In this document: positions 14,457 through 23,571 of the stretch, piece after piece
Position numbering within the stretch: the stretch's first letter is position 1
Layout: every line of letters begins with the position of its first letter
NCBI GenBank assembly: GCA_005884665.1
Contig: VBAT01000006.1
Coordinates: 146,412 to 202,111 of the forward strand
Length of the DNA: 55,700 nucleotides
Source: Bacteroidota bacterium
GTDB lineage: Bacteria; Bacteroidota; Bacteroidia; Chitinophagales; Chitinophagaceae
Direction of reading: 5' to 3'
Notes under the pieces: model-generated
Told to the model about the DNA's origin: nothing
Databases searched by the model: none
Seen by the model: the letters and a program-made list of their open reading frames with translations, nothing else
Translations under genes and position numbers: made by a program

Positions 14457-16877
14457 ATGCCGATGTTCAAAGGAGCTTTTTGCCTAGTAGCCACTACGCT
14501 GTTCGTCACATTAATAGTTGCCCAGGATAAACCTGCCAATGGTTTGATTACCGGTAATGTAATGGATGAAAGAAATAAGCCATTGGAAGGCGCTTCCTCC
14601 CAACTTGTTTTATTAACTGACTCTTCAAAAAGACAGGCGACTCTTACAGATAAGGAAGGCAATTTTTCTTTTCAAAATGTTCCACATGGCTATTACCGCC
14701 TTCGTATTTCTTATGTAGGGCTTCAGCCTTTGACCATTGACAGTATTTATTTCCGGGCCGAACGATCCGATTTTAATCTCAGCGACCTTGTTCTAAGGCC
14801 AGCTAATTCAGAAAGCCTCGGAGAAGTAATCGTGTTTGCGGAAAAGCCCCTGATCCAGTCCAAAGACGGCAATATCACATTTAACGCTGCTGAATCTCCT
14901 TTGAGTGCCGGCAGCAATGCAAGCGATCTATTAACCAATGTACCACTGGTAACAAAGGATCCTGACGGCAAAATTTCAGTAAGAGGAAAGGAACCCAAAA
15001 TACTGATCGATGATAAACCGGTCGAATTAAACCTGCAACAATTGCAGGATCTCCTGGAATCCATGCCAGGCAGTTCGATCGAAAAGATCGAAGTGATGAC
15101 CAACCCACCGCCACAGTATGCTAATGAACAGGGCGGCGTTATAAATATTGTTACTAAAAAAGGTAAGGTGGGCAAGACCGGAAGGCTGAGCTTATCAGCT
15201 GGAACCAGGGGTGAAGCCAGTGTGAATGGCAACTATACTTATCGAAAACAGGGTTTTGCCATGAGTTTTAATGCAGGCGCCAGTTATGGACGCTATCTTG
15301 GCAATGGCTACTCGCAACGAACTAATTTATACAACGACTCGTCCAATTATTTCAATACCGCGAATAATTATACAAATAACTTCTTCCGGCCCAGTTTCCG
15401 ATTCAACATGGACTATGACTTTAATAAATTCCAGTCCATCAATGTCGTCCTTCAGCTAAATTCAAACGATTACCTGAACAGGAGCAATACGGAATACACT
15501 AACATCAATCGTTTTGGCGATGTCTATAAAATAAGCGACAGGAGCATCCGAACGGATGGCAACACTTATAATGGTTCGCTAAATCTTTCTTATTTGCTTA
15601 GAACAAGAAGACCGGGAGAGCAATTGAGGGTCATTGTTTCCACCAATTTATCCAGTAGCAACAGCGATCGCGATTTTTATCAGCAGTTTTTCTATGGCGA
15701 TCACACTCCAAACGGGATAGACTCCACGCAGCAACAGCTGAACAGGAATAAAAATGAAGGCCATGTTATAAGAGCGGATTATGAAAGGCCACTCGGCAAT
15801 AAAAAAACATTTCTGTCACTAGGCTCCTATTATAACCGTAGCAATAGCGATGTTGATGTAGCGGCCAGTTATTTGAAAAAGCCTGAGGTCATTTATGTTC
15901 CTTCTGCTCTTTTGAGCAATGATTTCCGGTTTCACCAGACGGTGATCAATTTCCGTTCTTCGATCAGGCAGATCATTATACCCAGCTTCAGTGCAACAGC
16001 AGGGATCGCCACCGAACAAACGAATATCTGGTTCGAATTATTCAAGGAACAACGGGATGCGAAGAATGATTATTGGACCTTTTTGCCTTTTGCCAATCTT
16101 AATAAGAGCTGGAAAGAAAAGCTTAATCTAACTTTCTCCTATCGTCGCAGCATTCGCCGTCCAGGGATCAATGAGCTAAATCCTACCATTGATTTTTCTG
16201 ATCCTTACAATATCCGTTTTGGAAATGAAAAATTACGGGCTTCGACCGCGGACAATTTTGACCTGGTGATTGGCCGAACAAAAATTGGCTCTTTCGTCAA
16301 TTTCGGGCTGGGATATAATCTTGTCAAAGATATTTTCAGCCGGGTAAGGACTTTATTACCTGATGGCAAAACCCAGATAACCTGGGAAAATATCAGCGGA
16401 AGAAAGGAATATGAAGCAAGCACCTGGGGAGGACTCTCTCTTACAAAAAAACTGCGGGTAAATCTTAGCGCCAGTTATACCTACAATCAATACAGCGCAT
16501 TTGACCGGAGCTATAATCATTATCGTAATGGTGGTTCCTTTACCTCCAATATCAATTCAACCTTTACTCCAAAAGATGTATGGAACTTCACCGGCAGCTT
16601 CACATTTAATCGTTTTGCCAATCCACAGGGCTATGCCCGTTGGAACTGGAGCATGAATACGGGTATTCAGAGAAAATTACTTGACAGGAGGTTGACGATA
16701 ACCTTCAACCTGATCGATATCTTTTCGCAGCAGCGCAACCGGAATTTTACTTACGGAACAAATTTCAACGTCGAAAGTTTCAGCGAGACAAGGACAAGAA
16801 ATTTCCGACTGACCGTTGGATATAATTTTACGAAAGTTGCGAAAAAGAAGCCGATTAATTTGCCGGTAAAAAAATAG
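14457..16877 (+). CDS. Outer-membrane beta-barrel protein of the TonB-dependent receptor superfamily
   Basis: An 806-residue protein: a signal peptide to about residue 20, a carboxypeptidase-regulatory-like domain at about 26-110 (GNVMDERNKPLEGA, NVPHGYYRLRISYVGLQPL), then a plug-like segment (KDPDGKISVRGKEPKILID, IEVMTNPPPQYANEQGGVIN) and a C-terminal barrel of the OMP_b-brl_3 type with many alternating aromatic strands, ending LTVGYNFTKV. No separate TonB box is obvious. The family's substrates vary; nothing nearby (no SusD partner) points to one. It is a lone gene transcribed divergently from miaB. Confidence 0.85.
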   Translation: MPMFKGAFCLVATTLFVTLIVAQDKPANGLITGNVMDERNKPLEGASSQLVLLTDSSKRQATLTDKEGNFSFQNVPHGYYRLRISYVGLQPLTIDSIYFRAERSDFNLSDLVLRPANSESLGEVIVFAEKPLIQSKDGNITFNAAESPLSAGSNASDLLTNVPLVTKDPDGKISVRGKEPKILIDDKPVELNLQQLQDLLESMPGSSIEKIEVMTNPPPQYANEQGGVINIVTKKGKVGKTGRLSLSAGTRGEASVNGNYTYRKQGFAMSFNAGASYGRYLGNGYSQRTNLYNDSSNYFNTANNYTNNFFRPSFRFNMDYDFNKFQSINVVLQLNSNDYLNRSNTEYTNINRFGDVYKISDRSIRTDGNTYNGSLNLSYLLRTRRPGEQLRVIVSTNLSSSNSDRDFYQQFFYGDHTPNGIDSTQQQLNRNKNEGHVIRADYERPLGNKKTFLSLGSYYNRSNSDVDVAASYLKKPEVIYVPSALLSNDFRFHQTVINFRSSIRQIIIPSFSATAGIATEQTNIWFELFKEQRDAKNDYWTFLPFANLNKSWKEKLNLTFSYRRSIRRPGINELNPTIDFSDPYNIRFGNEKLRASTADNFDLVIGRTKIGSFVNFGLGYNLVKDIFSRVRTLLPDGKTQITWENISGRKEYEASTWGGLSLTKKLRVNLSASYTYNQYSAFDRSYNHYRNGGSFTSNINSTFTPKDVWNFTGSFTFNRFANPQGYARWNWSMNTGIQRKLLDRRLTITFNLIDIFSQQRNRNFTYGTNFNVESFSETRTRNFRLTVGYNFTKVAKKKPINLPVKK

Positions 16878-16931
16878 TCAATTTTTGGGACTTATTTACC
16901 GACAGTGGACAACGTTCTATTGGATGAATTG

Positions 16932-17525
16932 TCAAAAACCCTTAGGCGGCGAAACAGTTATCCGTTCCCGATCTTTTTTCGATACGCGTTGCTCTCCTGG
17001 TCCAAAATAACTTTCATATTTAACTATAAAATCAAAGGACTCAACATAGGGCTTAAAGAGTCGAATTTGGAATTCCCTTTCCTCATTTTGATTTACGAAA
17101 CTTCTAAAGCCCAATACTTCAAAATTTGGATTTGGGTCCGGAATTGTCACTTCCAAATTATAGGCCAGCATTCCGATATTCCTTAAGCTGATGGTGTAAA
17201 TTCCACTGCTGACTCCCTCACTACCAAGTACTAAAAAAGGGGAACGATTGAGAATCGTGGTCTTTTTATTTACATCCAGTTCTTGCTCGTAAATTTCATT
17301 CTGCTTATTGAGTTTATCAACTATATCCCCAAGCTCCTTGATTTTCGTTGTTTGTAGCATTGCAACTATAGCGAGGATGAGAGACGCGATTGCAGTTATT
17401 CCTTGCGCTATTGTCGCGAAGCTTACGAATTTTTCCATTTTGGGCAGTTTAGGTGAAGAAATTTTCTGCTTTTGATCCTGTCTTTCAGAACCGCTATTTT
17501 TATTTTTGGCTGGTTTTCTATTCAT
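16932..17525 (-). CDS. Hypothetical membrane-anchored protein
   Basis: I do not recognise this 197-residue protein. It has a highly charged N-terminus (KPAKNKNSGSERQDQKQK), one TM helix (ATIAQGITAIASLILAIVAML), a short coiled-coil-like stretch (KIKELGDIVDKLNKQNEIYEQ) and a C-terminal domain of beta character (SGIYTISLRNIGMLAYNLEV, with FIVKYESYFGPGEQR near the end). The layout is that of a single-pass anchored protein with an extracytoplasmic or cytoplasmic beta domain. It converges with the outer-membrane protein gene. Confidence 0.65.
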   Translation of the reverse strand: MNRKPAKNKNSGSERQDQKQKISSPKLPKMEKFVSFATIAQGITAIASLILAIVAMLQTTKIKELGDIVDKLNKQNEIYEQELDVNKKTTILNRSPFLVLGSEGVSSGIYTISLRNIGMLAYNLEVTIPDPNPNFEVLGFRSFVNQNEEREFQIRLFKPYVESFDFIVKYESYFGPGEQRVSKKDRERITVSPPKGF

Positions 17526-17599
17526 ATAATCGACGTGAAAAACTTCGCGAAATTATTTTAATTAGAATGAACCTTGTTATTGATAGTCTCATGCTTTCT

Positions 17600-17865
17600 T
17601 CGTAATATTTTGCCCCTATGGGGCAAGGTCGTATATGCGCGAATTGGCTGCCTCCGATATTTCGTCCCTCTGGGACGAAATCAAATTGAGGACTCTAAAT
17701 TTCTGCAACGACATAGCGTTGATATTAATGATATATCCTACGAATAAAAATGAGACCACGGGATAGCAAAGTGTGCAGCTTCACCCATCGGGGGAGATAT
17801 CGGAGGCTGCATTTATTAAATTGTTCAATTTGCCCCAGAGGGGCAAAATATCGGTAAAAAATAAT
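17600..17865. repeat. Nest of short imperfect palindromic repeats in an intergenic region
   Basis: The 456-nt gap 17526-17981 holds no gene. It carries TTTTGCCCCTATGGGGCAA, ATTTCGTCCCTCTGGGACGA and TTGCCCCAGAGGGGCAAAAT, each a palindrome core next to an ATATT/AATATCGGTA flank, plus an ACATAGCGTTGATATTAATG unit and a GAGACCACGGGATAGC unit. Together they look like several copies of a dispersed Bacteroidota repeat family in both orientations. Confidence 0.65.
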
Positions 17866-17981
17866 CGTTGGCTTTTTTATTCTACCTGAGCTGATTGAGT
17901 CAGCGTCTCCGAATGGCCACGATGTACGATGAGAATTGACAGTATTGCGGCCATTAACGCATATTTCATAAAAAACCTCAG

Positions 17982-18054
17982 AGCGGAAGACGGGACTCGA
18001 ACCCGCTACCTACAGCTTGGGAAGCTGTCGCTCTACCAGGTGAGCTACTTCCGC
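17982..18054 (-). tRNA. tRNA-Gly (anticodon CCC)
   Basis: The minus strand folds as a full cloverleaf of 73 nt: acceptor GCGGAAG with CTTCCGC, D-arm GCTC/GAGC with TGGTA in the loop, anticodon arm ACAGC-TTCCCAA-GCTGT with anticodon CCC, and T-arm GCGGG-TTCGAGT-CCCGT. The discriminator base is T, as usual for tRNA-Gly. No CCA is encoded. Confidence 0.95.
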
Positions 18055-18076
18055 TTGTTCTATTCGAATATACAAA

Positions 18077-18592
18077 TCAGCCTTCAACGTTTAGCCTGAT
18101 CCGGTTTTTGATCCAGCTATCCTTCACCGGGACGATCCATTTTGATTCCAGCTCATCCCTGGTTTGCACCAAATTATTAAAATACGGAGTATCGGCGCTG
18201 ATAAAACCATTGTCGAATGCGTATTGCAACTGGGCCATCGGAAGCAGCTGCACTTTATCCTTTATCACAAAAGCCAGCGTAGTCCTGTCAAACATGCTTA
18301 CGTTGAACTTTTGCTCAATGTCTTTAATCAATCTCACCGAGCTATCGGTGCTGCAACCGCTAACACCGGAGGCTGTCTCATCTGCAATCAGGATAATAAA
18401 TTGCCCGAAGAAAAGATGGGCATCCGATTTTACGGGTACACCGTGGCTTTTCCAATCCATGACAAATTGTTTCAGCAATTCTTCAATCTCCAATGCCTCA
18501 CCGATGGTAAACAGCCGGCTGCCCTGGTAGATCCATACCCGCGAATCAGCGGAAAAACTACTGTCGAGAAGATGTTTATATTCAAGATTCAT
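18077..18592 (-). CDS. Conserved Bacteroidota protein of unknown function
   Basis: A 171-residue soluble protein with no signal peptide or TM. It has a strongly conserved look: SRVWIYQGSRLFT near the start, the cysteine motif VSGCSTDSSVRLIK in the middle and PYFNNLVQTRDELESKWIVP at the end. As I recall, homologues next to Fe-S redox genes are sometimes labelled ABC transporter ATPase, but no Walker A or B is present, so I do not accept that label. It lies on the same strand, 64 nt after the Fe-S protein gene, and may belong to that operon. Confidence 0.7.
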   Translation of the reverse strand: MNLEYKHLLDSSFSADSRVWIYQGSRLFTIGEALEIEELLKQFVMDWKSHGVPVKSDAHLFFGQFIILIADETASGVSGCSTDSSVRLIKDIEQKFNVSMFDRTTLAFVIKDKVQLLPMAQLQYAFDNGFISADTPYFNNLVQTRDELESKWIVPVKDSWIKNRIRLNVEG

Positions 18593-18656
18593 GTTGCTAA
18601 GTTACGCCATGGAAATAATTTCATAACGAATGTACCGTAGTGCCGGCTTTTTAGGA

Positions 18657-19436
18657 CTACTCCATTGACTGGGCGATCAATTCTGCAACATCCATGACCT
18701 TCACGCTCTCTTCTTTTTCTGCATTCTTTACACCATCGGTGAGCATTGTATTGCAAAAAGGACAGGCAGCAGCTATTACCTGCGAACCGGTCTCCATAGC
18801 TTCGTTTGTTCTTTCAAAATTGACGCGAATGTTTCCCTTTTCTTCTTCTTTGAACATTTGGGCTCCGCCGGCACCGCAGCATAATCCATTGCTACGGCAA
18901 CGTTTCATTTCAACCAATTCTGCATCCAGGACCTCCAAAACTTTTCGCGGCGCTTCATAGATATTATTACCACGGCCAAGATAACAACTGTCGTGAAAGG
19001 TGATACGTTTGCCCCTGAATGCGCCCCCCTCTTTTATTTTTATTTTTCCTTCATCGATCAGCTGTTGCAGGAAAACTGTATGATGGATTACTTCATAGTT
19101 GCCGCCCAACTCGGGATATTCATTTTTAAGGATGTTGAAACAATGCGGGCAGGCGGTCACGATCTTTTTTATTCCATAATTATTCAGGACCTGAATATTC
19201 TGGTAAGCCATCATCTGGAACATAAATTCGTTACCTGCCCTTCGTGCCGGATCGCCATTACACATTTCCTCTTTCCCTAATATAGCATAGCTGATCCCGG
19301 TCTTATTAAGGATAGTAGCAAATGCTTTTGTGATCTTTTGTGCCCGCTGGTCAAAACTGCCGGCACAACCCACCCAGAATAAAACCTCTGGTTGCTGTCC
19401 ATTTGCAAATAGTTCGGCCATCGTGGGGACATCCAT
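18657..19436 (-). CDS. Heterodisulfide-reductase-type (Fe-S)-binding protein, CCG domains
   Basis: A 259-residue protein with two cysteine-rich CCG domains: WVGCAGSFDQRAQ and VTACPHCFNILKNEYP in the first half, then DSCYLGRGNNIYEAPR, NGLCCGAGGAQMF and ACPFCNTM in the second. This is the layout of HdrB/GlpC/LutA-like subunits that bind a non-cubane Fe-S cluster. Its likely partner is the membrane Fe-S protein at 24919-26235, which carries quinone-type TM helices and a two-cluster ferredoxin domain. The physiological electron donor is unknown. Confidence 0.85.
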   Translation of the reverse strand: MDVPTMAELFANGQQPEVLFWVGCAGSFDQRAQKITKAFATILNKTGISYAILGKEEMCNGDPARRAGNEFMFQMMAYQNIQVLNNYGIKKIVTACPHCFNILKNEYPELGGNYEVIHHTVFLQQLIDEGKIKIKEGGAFRGKRITFHDSCYLGRGNNIYEAPRKVLEVLDAELVEMKRCRSNGLCCGAGGAQMFKEEEKGNIRVNFERTNEAMETGSQVIAAACPFCNTMLTDGVKNAEKEESVKVMDVAELIAQSME

Positions 19437-19463
19437 GCTATAAAAATTTGTTTCAAATCTAAA

Positions 19464-19607
19464 GAATATCGCGGATTATCGGAGATTAAGGAATATTGTG
19501 GATTATCGCGGATTAAGAAAGACCAGAAGATGCCGGTGGAACCTATCTAAAAAATATCGCGGATTAACGGTGATTCCAGGAAATATTATAGATTATCGCT
19601 GATTAAA
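19464..19607 (+). repeat. Four copies of a 27-bp repeat as two tandem pairs
   Basis: Copies start at 19464, 19491, 19552 and 19581. The core is AATATCGCGGATTATCG followed by GAGATTAAG or close variants; the first two are exact 27-nt neighbours. The array lies in the 275-nt gap between the divergent Fe-S and ATP-grasp genes and upstream of a promoter element at 19717. Confidence 0.7.
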
Positions 19608-19716
19608 ATACAGCAGGATGATACTGCTATGGACCTGATGTGCCCGTTATCCCCACAATTAGAGTTTAATTAGCAGACTATGCTGTGAAATGTTTTTAAT
19701 ACTAATATTCCATGCT

Positions 19717-19724
19717 TATTTTTG
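19717..19724 (+). promoter_or_regulatory. Putative -7 element (TATTTTTG) for the ATP-grasp gene
   Basis: TATTTTTG matches TAnnTTTG. It lies after the first in-frame ATG (19712) and 11 nt before the ATG at 19736, which argues for the later start. Confidence 0.5.
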
Positions 19725-19735
19725 CAACCCAGAAA

Positions 19736-20779
19736 ATGGGTATAAAAAAAATTATTCAACGACTGACAAACTGGGAGCTCTGGCATTTTAACGTGTTATA
19801 TTTTCCCATCGGCCCTGTGTGGCTATGGTATTGCCTAAGAAGCCGTTCGTTTTGGTTCTTCAGCACATCCAATCCAACGATCACTTTTGGCGGGCTTCAT
19901 GGTGAGGGAAAAAAAGAAATGTACGACCAGTTGCCGCCGCACCTGTATCCCCGCACTATTTACATCATGCATGACCTGCCGTTCAACGAAGTAAAAAAGA
20001 AAGTGAGCGATGCGGGTTTCAATTATCCTTTCGTTGTAAAACCGGACGTGGGAATGAAGGGTATCCTGTTCCGCAAGATCGAATCGGAGGAGCAATTGAT
20101 GAAATACCATGAACGCATACCGGTTGAATATATTATCCAGGACATGATAGACCTGCCGGTGGAAGTCAGCGTGTTTTACTACCGCTATCCCAATGAAGAA
20201 AAAGGAACGGTCAGCGGATTTATCCAAAAGGAACTGTTGCAAGTAAAAGGAGATGGGAAATCGACACTCGAGGAGTTGATCCGAAATCATCCCCGGGCTA
20301 AGTTCAGGTATGATGAGATGAAACACCGGCATGGTCATCGCTTCGACAGGGTGGTCCCGCAGGACGAGATCTTTTATTTGTCTTATGCCGGTAATCACAA
20401 CAGGGGCGCTCATTTTATCAATTTGCATAACGAAATAGACGAAAATCTTCATAAGGTTTTTGACGAACTAAGCCATTACAACAAGCAATTCTTTTATGGC
20501 CGATACGATATTAAGGCAACATCTATCGAGGAGCTGAAGCAGGGAAAGAATTTTTCTATTCTTGAATTCAATGGGGCAGGGGCGGAGCCCAATCATATCT
20601 ACGATTGCAATATGAGTATCTGGAAGGCCTATGGCACGATCCTGAAGCACTGGAAGGCACTTTACCGGATCAGCCGGTATAACCATAAGCAGGGAGTCCC
20701 TTACTGGTCTTTCCAAAAAGGCAGGCGATTCATCAAGGAAGCCAATAAACACTTCAGGTTACTGGAAAAATTTGATTAA
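19736..20779 (+). CDS. ATP-grasp domain protein
   Basis: About 347 residues from MGIKKIIQRL. The N-terminus has a hydrophobic stretch (NVLYFPIGPVWLWYCL). The ATP-grasp core follows: FNYPFVVKPDVGMKGILFRK (the ATP-binding lysine region), YIIQDMIDLPVEVSVFYYRY, then GRYDIKATSIEE and FSILEFNGAGAEPNHIYD with the Mg-binding Glu/Asn pair. ATP-grasp enzymes ligate a carboxylate to an amine or thiol through an acyl phosphate; the substrate here is unknown. D-Ala-D-Ala ligase-like relatives exist in Bacteroidota. The start was chosen because a promoter element overlaps the earlier ATG at 19712. Confidence 0.8.
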   Translation: MGIKKIIQRLTNWELWHFNVLYFPIGPVWLWYCLRSRSFWFFSTSNPTITFGGLHGEGKKEMYDQLPPHLYPRTIYIMHDLPFNEVKKKVSDAGFNYPFVVKPDVGMKGILFRKIESEEQLMKYHERIPVEYIIQDMIDLPVEVSVFYYRYPNEEKGTVSGFIQKELLQVKGDGKSTLEELIRNHPRAKFRYDEMKHRHGHRFDRVVPQDEIFYLSYAGNHNRGAHFINLHNEIDENLHKVFDELSHYNKQFFYGRYDIKATSIEELKQGKNFSILEFNGAGAEPNHIYDCNMSIWKAYGTILKHWKALYRISRYNHKQGVPYWSFQKGRRFIKEANKHFRLLEKFD

Positions 20780-20785
20780 CGAAGC

Positions 20786-20832
20786 ACGAAATTCAAAAAT
20801 CGAATTTCGATTTTCGAATTTTTGGAATTCGT
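20786..20832. repeat. A/T-rich inverted repeat between ATP-grasp and LysE genes
   Basis: ACGAAATTCAAAAATCGAA pairs imperfectly with TTCGAATTTTTGGAATTCGT across a few bases. It lies just after the ATP-grasp stop and could end that transcript; no T-run follows. Confidence 0.5.
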
Positions 20833-20881
20833 CCCAATAACTATGGAGATTCTTTGTCAGTCTTCTTCGTATTTTCGTTTC

Positions 20882-21604
20882 ATGCGACATTTATGGAAGA
20901 TATTCTTCACCGGGATGCTTGTCAGTTTTCTCGGTTCTCTGCCACTCGGCACCCTGAATGTTGCAGCTATGCAGATCTCGGTCAGCGATGGAATTATTGC
21001 TGCTATGCTTTTTTCAGCTGGCTCGCTTACGGCCGAGATAGTTTATGTCCGGCTCTCGCTGGTAGCCATGGATTGGGTGCGGAAACAGCAAAAAATCCTG
21101 AAGATACTCGAATGGCTTACATTGGTCATTGTGTTGGCACTGGCTGTTTCCAGTTTTTATGCAGCCCTGCATCCTTCCGAAGGCAAGAACGCCATTCTTA
21201 GTAAATCAACGCTACCTCATTTTGTGCTGGGCCTGGTCATGAGCGCGGTTAACCCGGTACAGATCCCGTTCTGGTTTGGCTGGAGCACTATTTTATTTTC
21301 CAAAAAGATCCTGCTACCCCGCCATGATCATTACAATATTTATATTATCGGTATAGGGCTGGGCACTTTCGTGGGGAATTGCGTGTTTATTTTTGGAGGC
21401 CAGTTGATCGCAAATAAGATCAGCAATAACCAGCATATCATGAATTGGGTCATCGGCGGTATTTTCACGGCCACGGCGATCCTGCAACTGTGGAAGATAC
21501 TTAAGAAGAAAGACACCGTTCATCGTATGGCACATCCCGAGCACGAGAAGCATGACCTGGAACAAAAAATACTGGGTGTTAAAGACACGGATAGCACCGC
21601 CTGA
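20882..21604 (+). CDS. LysE-family (RhtB-like) transporter
   Basis: About 240 residues from MRHLWKIFFTGML; a TTG at 20822 or ATG at 20843 would give longer, less typical leaders. The protein has six hydrophobic segments and the LysE landmarks SFLGSLPLGTLNVAAMQIS in TM1 and VMSAVNPVQIPFWFGWST in the middle (the conserved NP pair). LysE/RhtB proteins export amino acids or other small metabolites through the inner membrane. The charged C-terminal tail (KKKDTVHRMAHPEHEKHDLE) is His/Glu-rich. The gene follows the ATP-grasp gene and precedes the DinB gene by 23 nt. Confidence 0.8.
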   Translation: MRHLWKIFFTGMLVSFLGSLPLGTLNVAAMQISVSDGIIAAMLFSAGSLTAEIVYVRLSLVAMDWVRKQQKILKILEWLTLVIVLALAVSSFYAALHPSEGKNAILSKSTLPHFVLGLVMSAVNPVQIPFWFGWSTILFSKKILLPRHDHYNIYIIGIGLGTFVGNCVFIFGGQLIANKISNNQHIMNWVIGGIFTATAILQLWKILKKKDTVHRMAHPEHEKHDLEQKILGVKDTDSTA

Positions 21605-21627
21605 TTTTAATTCAATAAAAAAACATT

Positions 21628-22125
21628 ATGGCTCTAAAAGACGCATTCATCGGTGAATTGAAATATGAGGGTTCACTGACACGTAAAATGCTGGAACGTG
21701 TTCCGCTGGATAAAAAAGATTGGCGACCGCATGAGAAATCAATGGCGCTCGGACGCCTTGCAACACATGTAGCCGAGATCCCGCATTGGATATCCCGGAT
21801 CATTACGGTCGATGACTGGGACTTCGCGGTTCGTGGGTTCAGTTCACACACCGCATCCACTTCTACTGAACTGGTAAACATTTTCGAAGAAAAACTGGCG
21901 CAGGCTATTGTCGATCTCGAAGCCATGAAAGATGAGGATTTTAATAAAACCTGGATAGTCAGGAAGGGTGATCAAATGAGAAATGAGCTAGTAAAGAAAG
22001 TGGCGATCCGGGGCTGGGGCTTTAGTCATCTTATTCATCATCGCGGGCAATTATCCGTCTATCTTCGCCTGCTTGATGTGCCGGTGCCAGGCATGTATGG
22101 TCCAAGTGCGGATGAAAAGACATAA
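21628..22125 (+). CDS. DinB-family four-helix-bundle protein
   Basis: A 165-residue protein starting MALKDAFIGELKYEG. Three metal-ligand histidines typical of DinB/YfiT proteins can be seen in RLATHVAEIPHWISR and FSHLIHHRGQLSVYLRLLDV, the last being the family's H-x-x-x-H-R-G-Q block. PVPGMYGPSADE is a common C-terminal tail. DinB-like proteins bind divalent metals; some act as thiol transferases, most are uncharacterised. It is closely spaced with the LysE and permease genes on the same strand. Confidence 0.9.
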   Translation: MALKDAFIGELKYEGSLTRKMLERVPLDKKDWRPHEKSMALGRLATHVAEIPHWISRIITVDDWDFAVRGFSSHTASTSTELVNIFEEKLAQAIVDLEAMKDEDFNKTWIVRKGDQMRNELVKKVAIRGWGFSHLIHHRGQLSVYLRLLDVPVPGMYGPSADEKT

Positions 22126-22148
22126 GTTCATTTTTGTAAAAACTGTTT

Positions 22149-23570
22149 ATGAGTTCTCAACAGCTTAACCGTTCACTTGGATTAAGATTGGTCGTTGTAT
22201 TCGTCATCGCCAATATCATCGGTTCCGGTGTTTATAAAAAAGTGGCAGTAATGGCTGCTGAGTTGCATTCTTCCGGCTGGGTGCTGATCGCATGGGTGTT
22301 GGCCGGGATCATCAGTTTGTTTGGTGCGCTTACGTATGCGGAGGTAGCCGGATTACTTGCCGATACGGGCGGTGATTATGCTTATTACAAAAAGATATAT
22401 AACAAGTTTTTTGCGTTCCAGTTCGGGTGGTCAACATTTACGGTCATTGAATCGGCAGCTATTGCGTCACTTGCATATGTTTTTGCCCAGTCCCTGAACA
22501 GTGTCGTTCATCTGCCACCGATGCTTGCTTCCTTATCAAGCATAAATATCGGCGGCGTAATCTATCCATTCCAGGATTTCAATATAAAGTTTGCAGCTGT
22601 CGGTCTCATTATACTGTTAACGATCATCAACACACGGGGATTAAGAACGGGTGCATGGCTTGGGACCTTTATTCTTGCGCTCGTTTTCATCGGGATATTC
22701 ATCATCGTCATTTTTGGGCTGAGCAGCGCTGAATCCCACCTTTCAACGGCTTTCAATCTTGACACGAATAATCACCCGGTAACGCCGAGGGCAATGTTTA
22801 ATGCAATGCTGGCAGCCTTCTTTGCATACCAGGGCTGGGCTGCTGTCGGGTATATTGGTGGAGAAGCAAAGAATGCAAATCGAACGATACCCCTGGGGAT
22901 CACTATTGGTATTTTTATTGTCATTGTCGTGTACATGGTCGTCAATATCAGCTATCTCTCGTTGCTGTCCATTGAACAACTCGAGGTCGTTAAATCCAGT
23001 AATAACGTAGCAGCTATAGAAGCGGTCAAAGTTTTCTGGGGGCGAAATGGAGAATTGTTTATCGGGATAATGATCGTTATCACGACACTCAGTTGCAATC
23101 ATGCTACCATTGTTGCCACCAGCAGGGTTTATTATGCTATGGCCAGGGAAGGCCTGTTTTTCAAAAGCGCCGGCAAACTGAATCGCCAGGGAGCGCCGGC
23201 CAACTCGTTGATCATTCAATGCGTGTGGTCATGCCTGCTGGTATTCTCAGGTTCTTTCGACCAGTTAAGCGACATGATGATCTTCGTGGTCTTTGTATTT
23301 TATGGGGCCACTGCATTTGGACTATTTATCCTTCGCAAAAAAATGCCGGATACTCACCGCCCCTTTAAAGTTTGGGGTTATCCCGTAGTGCCAGCCATTG
23401 TTATTCTTTTTTCAATTGGACTTTTTTGCAATACCATCATTTCGCATACCAGGGAAGCTGTATTTGGGTTGATCTTAATGCTTACAGGGATACCGATGTG
23501 GTCCTGGTTCAACAAGAATAAAAAGGAAGAAATTGGGTTCGATTTTGATGAAGGGGCGAAGCCTTCTTAA
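22149..23570 (+). CDS. APC-superfamily amino-acid permease
   Basis: A 473-residue membrane protein with about 12 hydrophobic segments. TM1 contains VFVIANIIGSGVYKKVAVM (the APC GSGI/V motif), TM2 has AGIISLFGALTYAEVAGLL with the conserved ALTYAELG-type block, and the middle has FFAYQGWAAVGYIGGEAKNANRTIP, the Y-x-G-W and E-x-KNP-like segments. It imports or exchanges amino acids or polyamines; the substrate cannot be told. It starts 23 nt after the DinB gene, so the three genes may share a transcript. A long inverted repeat follows the stop. Confidence 0.88.
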   Translation: MSSQQLNRSLGLRLVVVFVIANIIGSGVYKKVAVMAAELHSSGWVLIAWVLAGIISLFGALTYAEVAGLLADTGGDYAYYKKIYNKFFAFQFGWSTFTVIESAAIASLAYVFAQSLNSVVHLPPMLASLSSINIGGVIYPFQDFNIKFAAVGLIILLTIINTRGLRTGAWLGTFILALVFIGIFIIVIFGLSSAESHLSTAFNLDTNNHPVTPRAMFNAMLAAFFAYQGWAAVGYIGGEAKNANRTIPLGITIGIFIVIVVYMVVNISYLSLLSIEQLEVVKSSNNVAAIEAVKVFWGRNGELFIGIMIVITTLSCNHATIVATSRVYYAMAREGLFFKSAGKLNRQGAPANSLIIQCVWSCLLVFSGSFDQLSDMMIFVVFVFYGATAFGLFILRKKMPDTHRPFKVWGYPVVPAIVILFSIGLFCNTIISHTREAVFGLILMLTGIPMWSWFNKNKKEEIGFDFDEGAKPS

Positions 23571-23571
23571 A

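Noticed and set aside
18077..18592. Label ABC transporter ATPase for the conserved 171-aa protein
   Set aside because: There is no Walker A, Walker B or ABC signature in the sequence.
19464..19607. The tandem repeats considered as a CRISPR array
   Set aside because: The units are degenerate, the pairs are directly adjacent without uniform spacers, and no cas gene is in the window.
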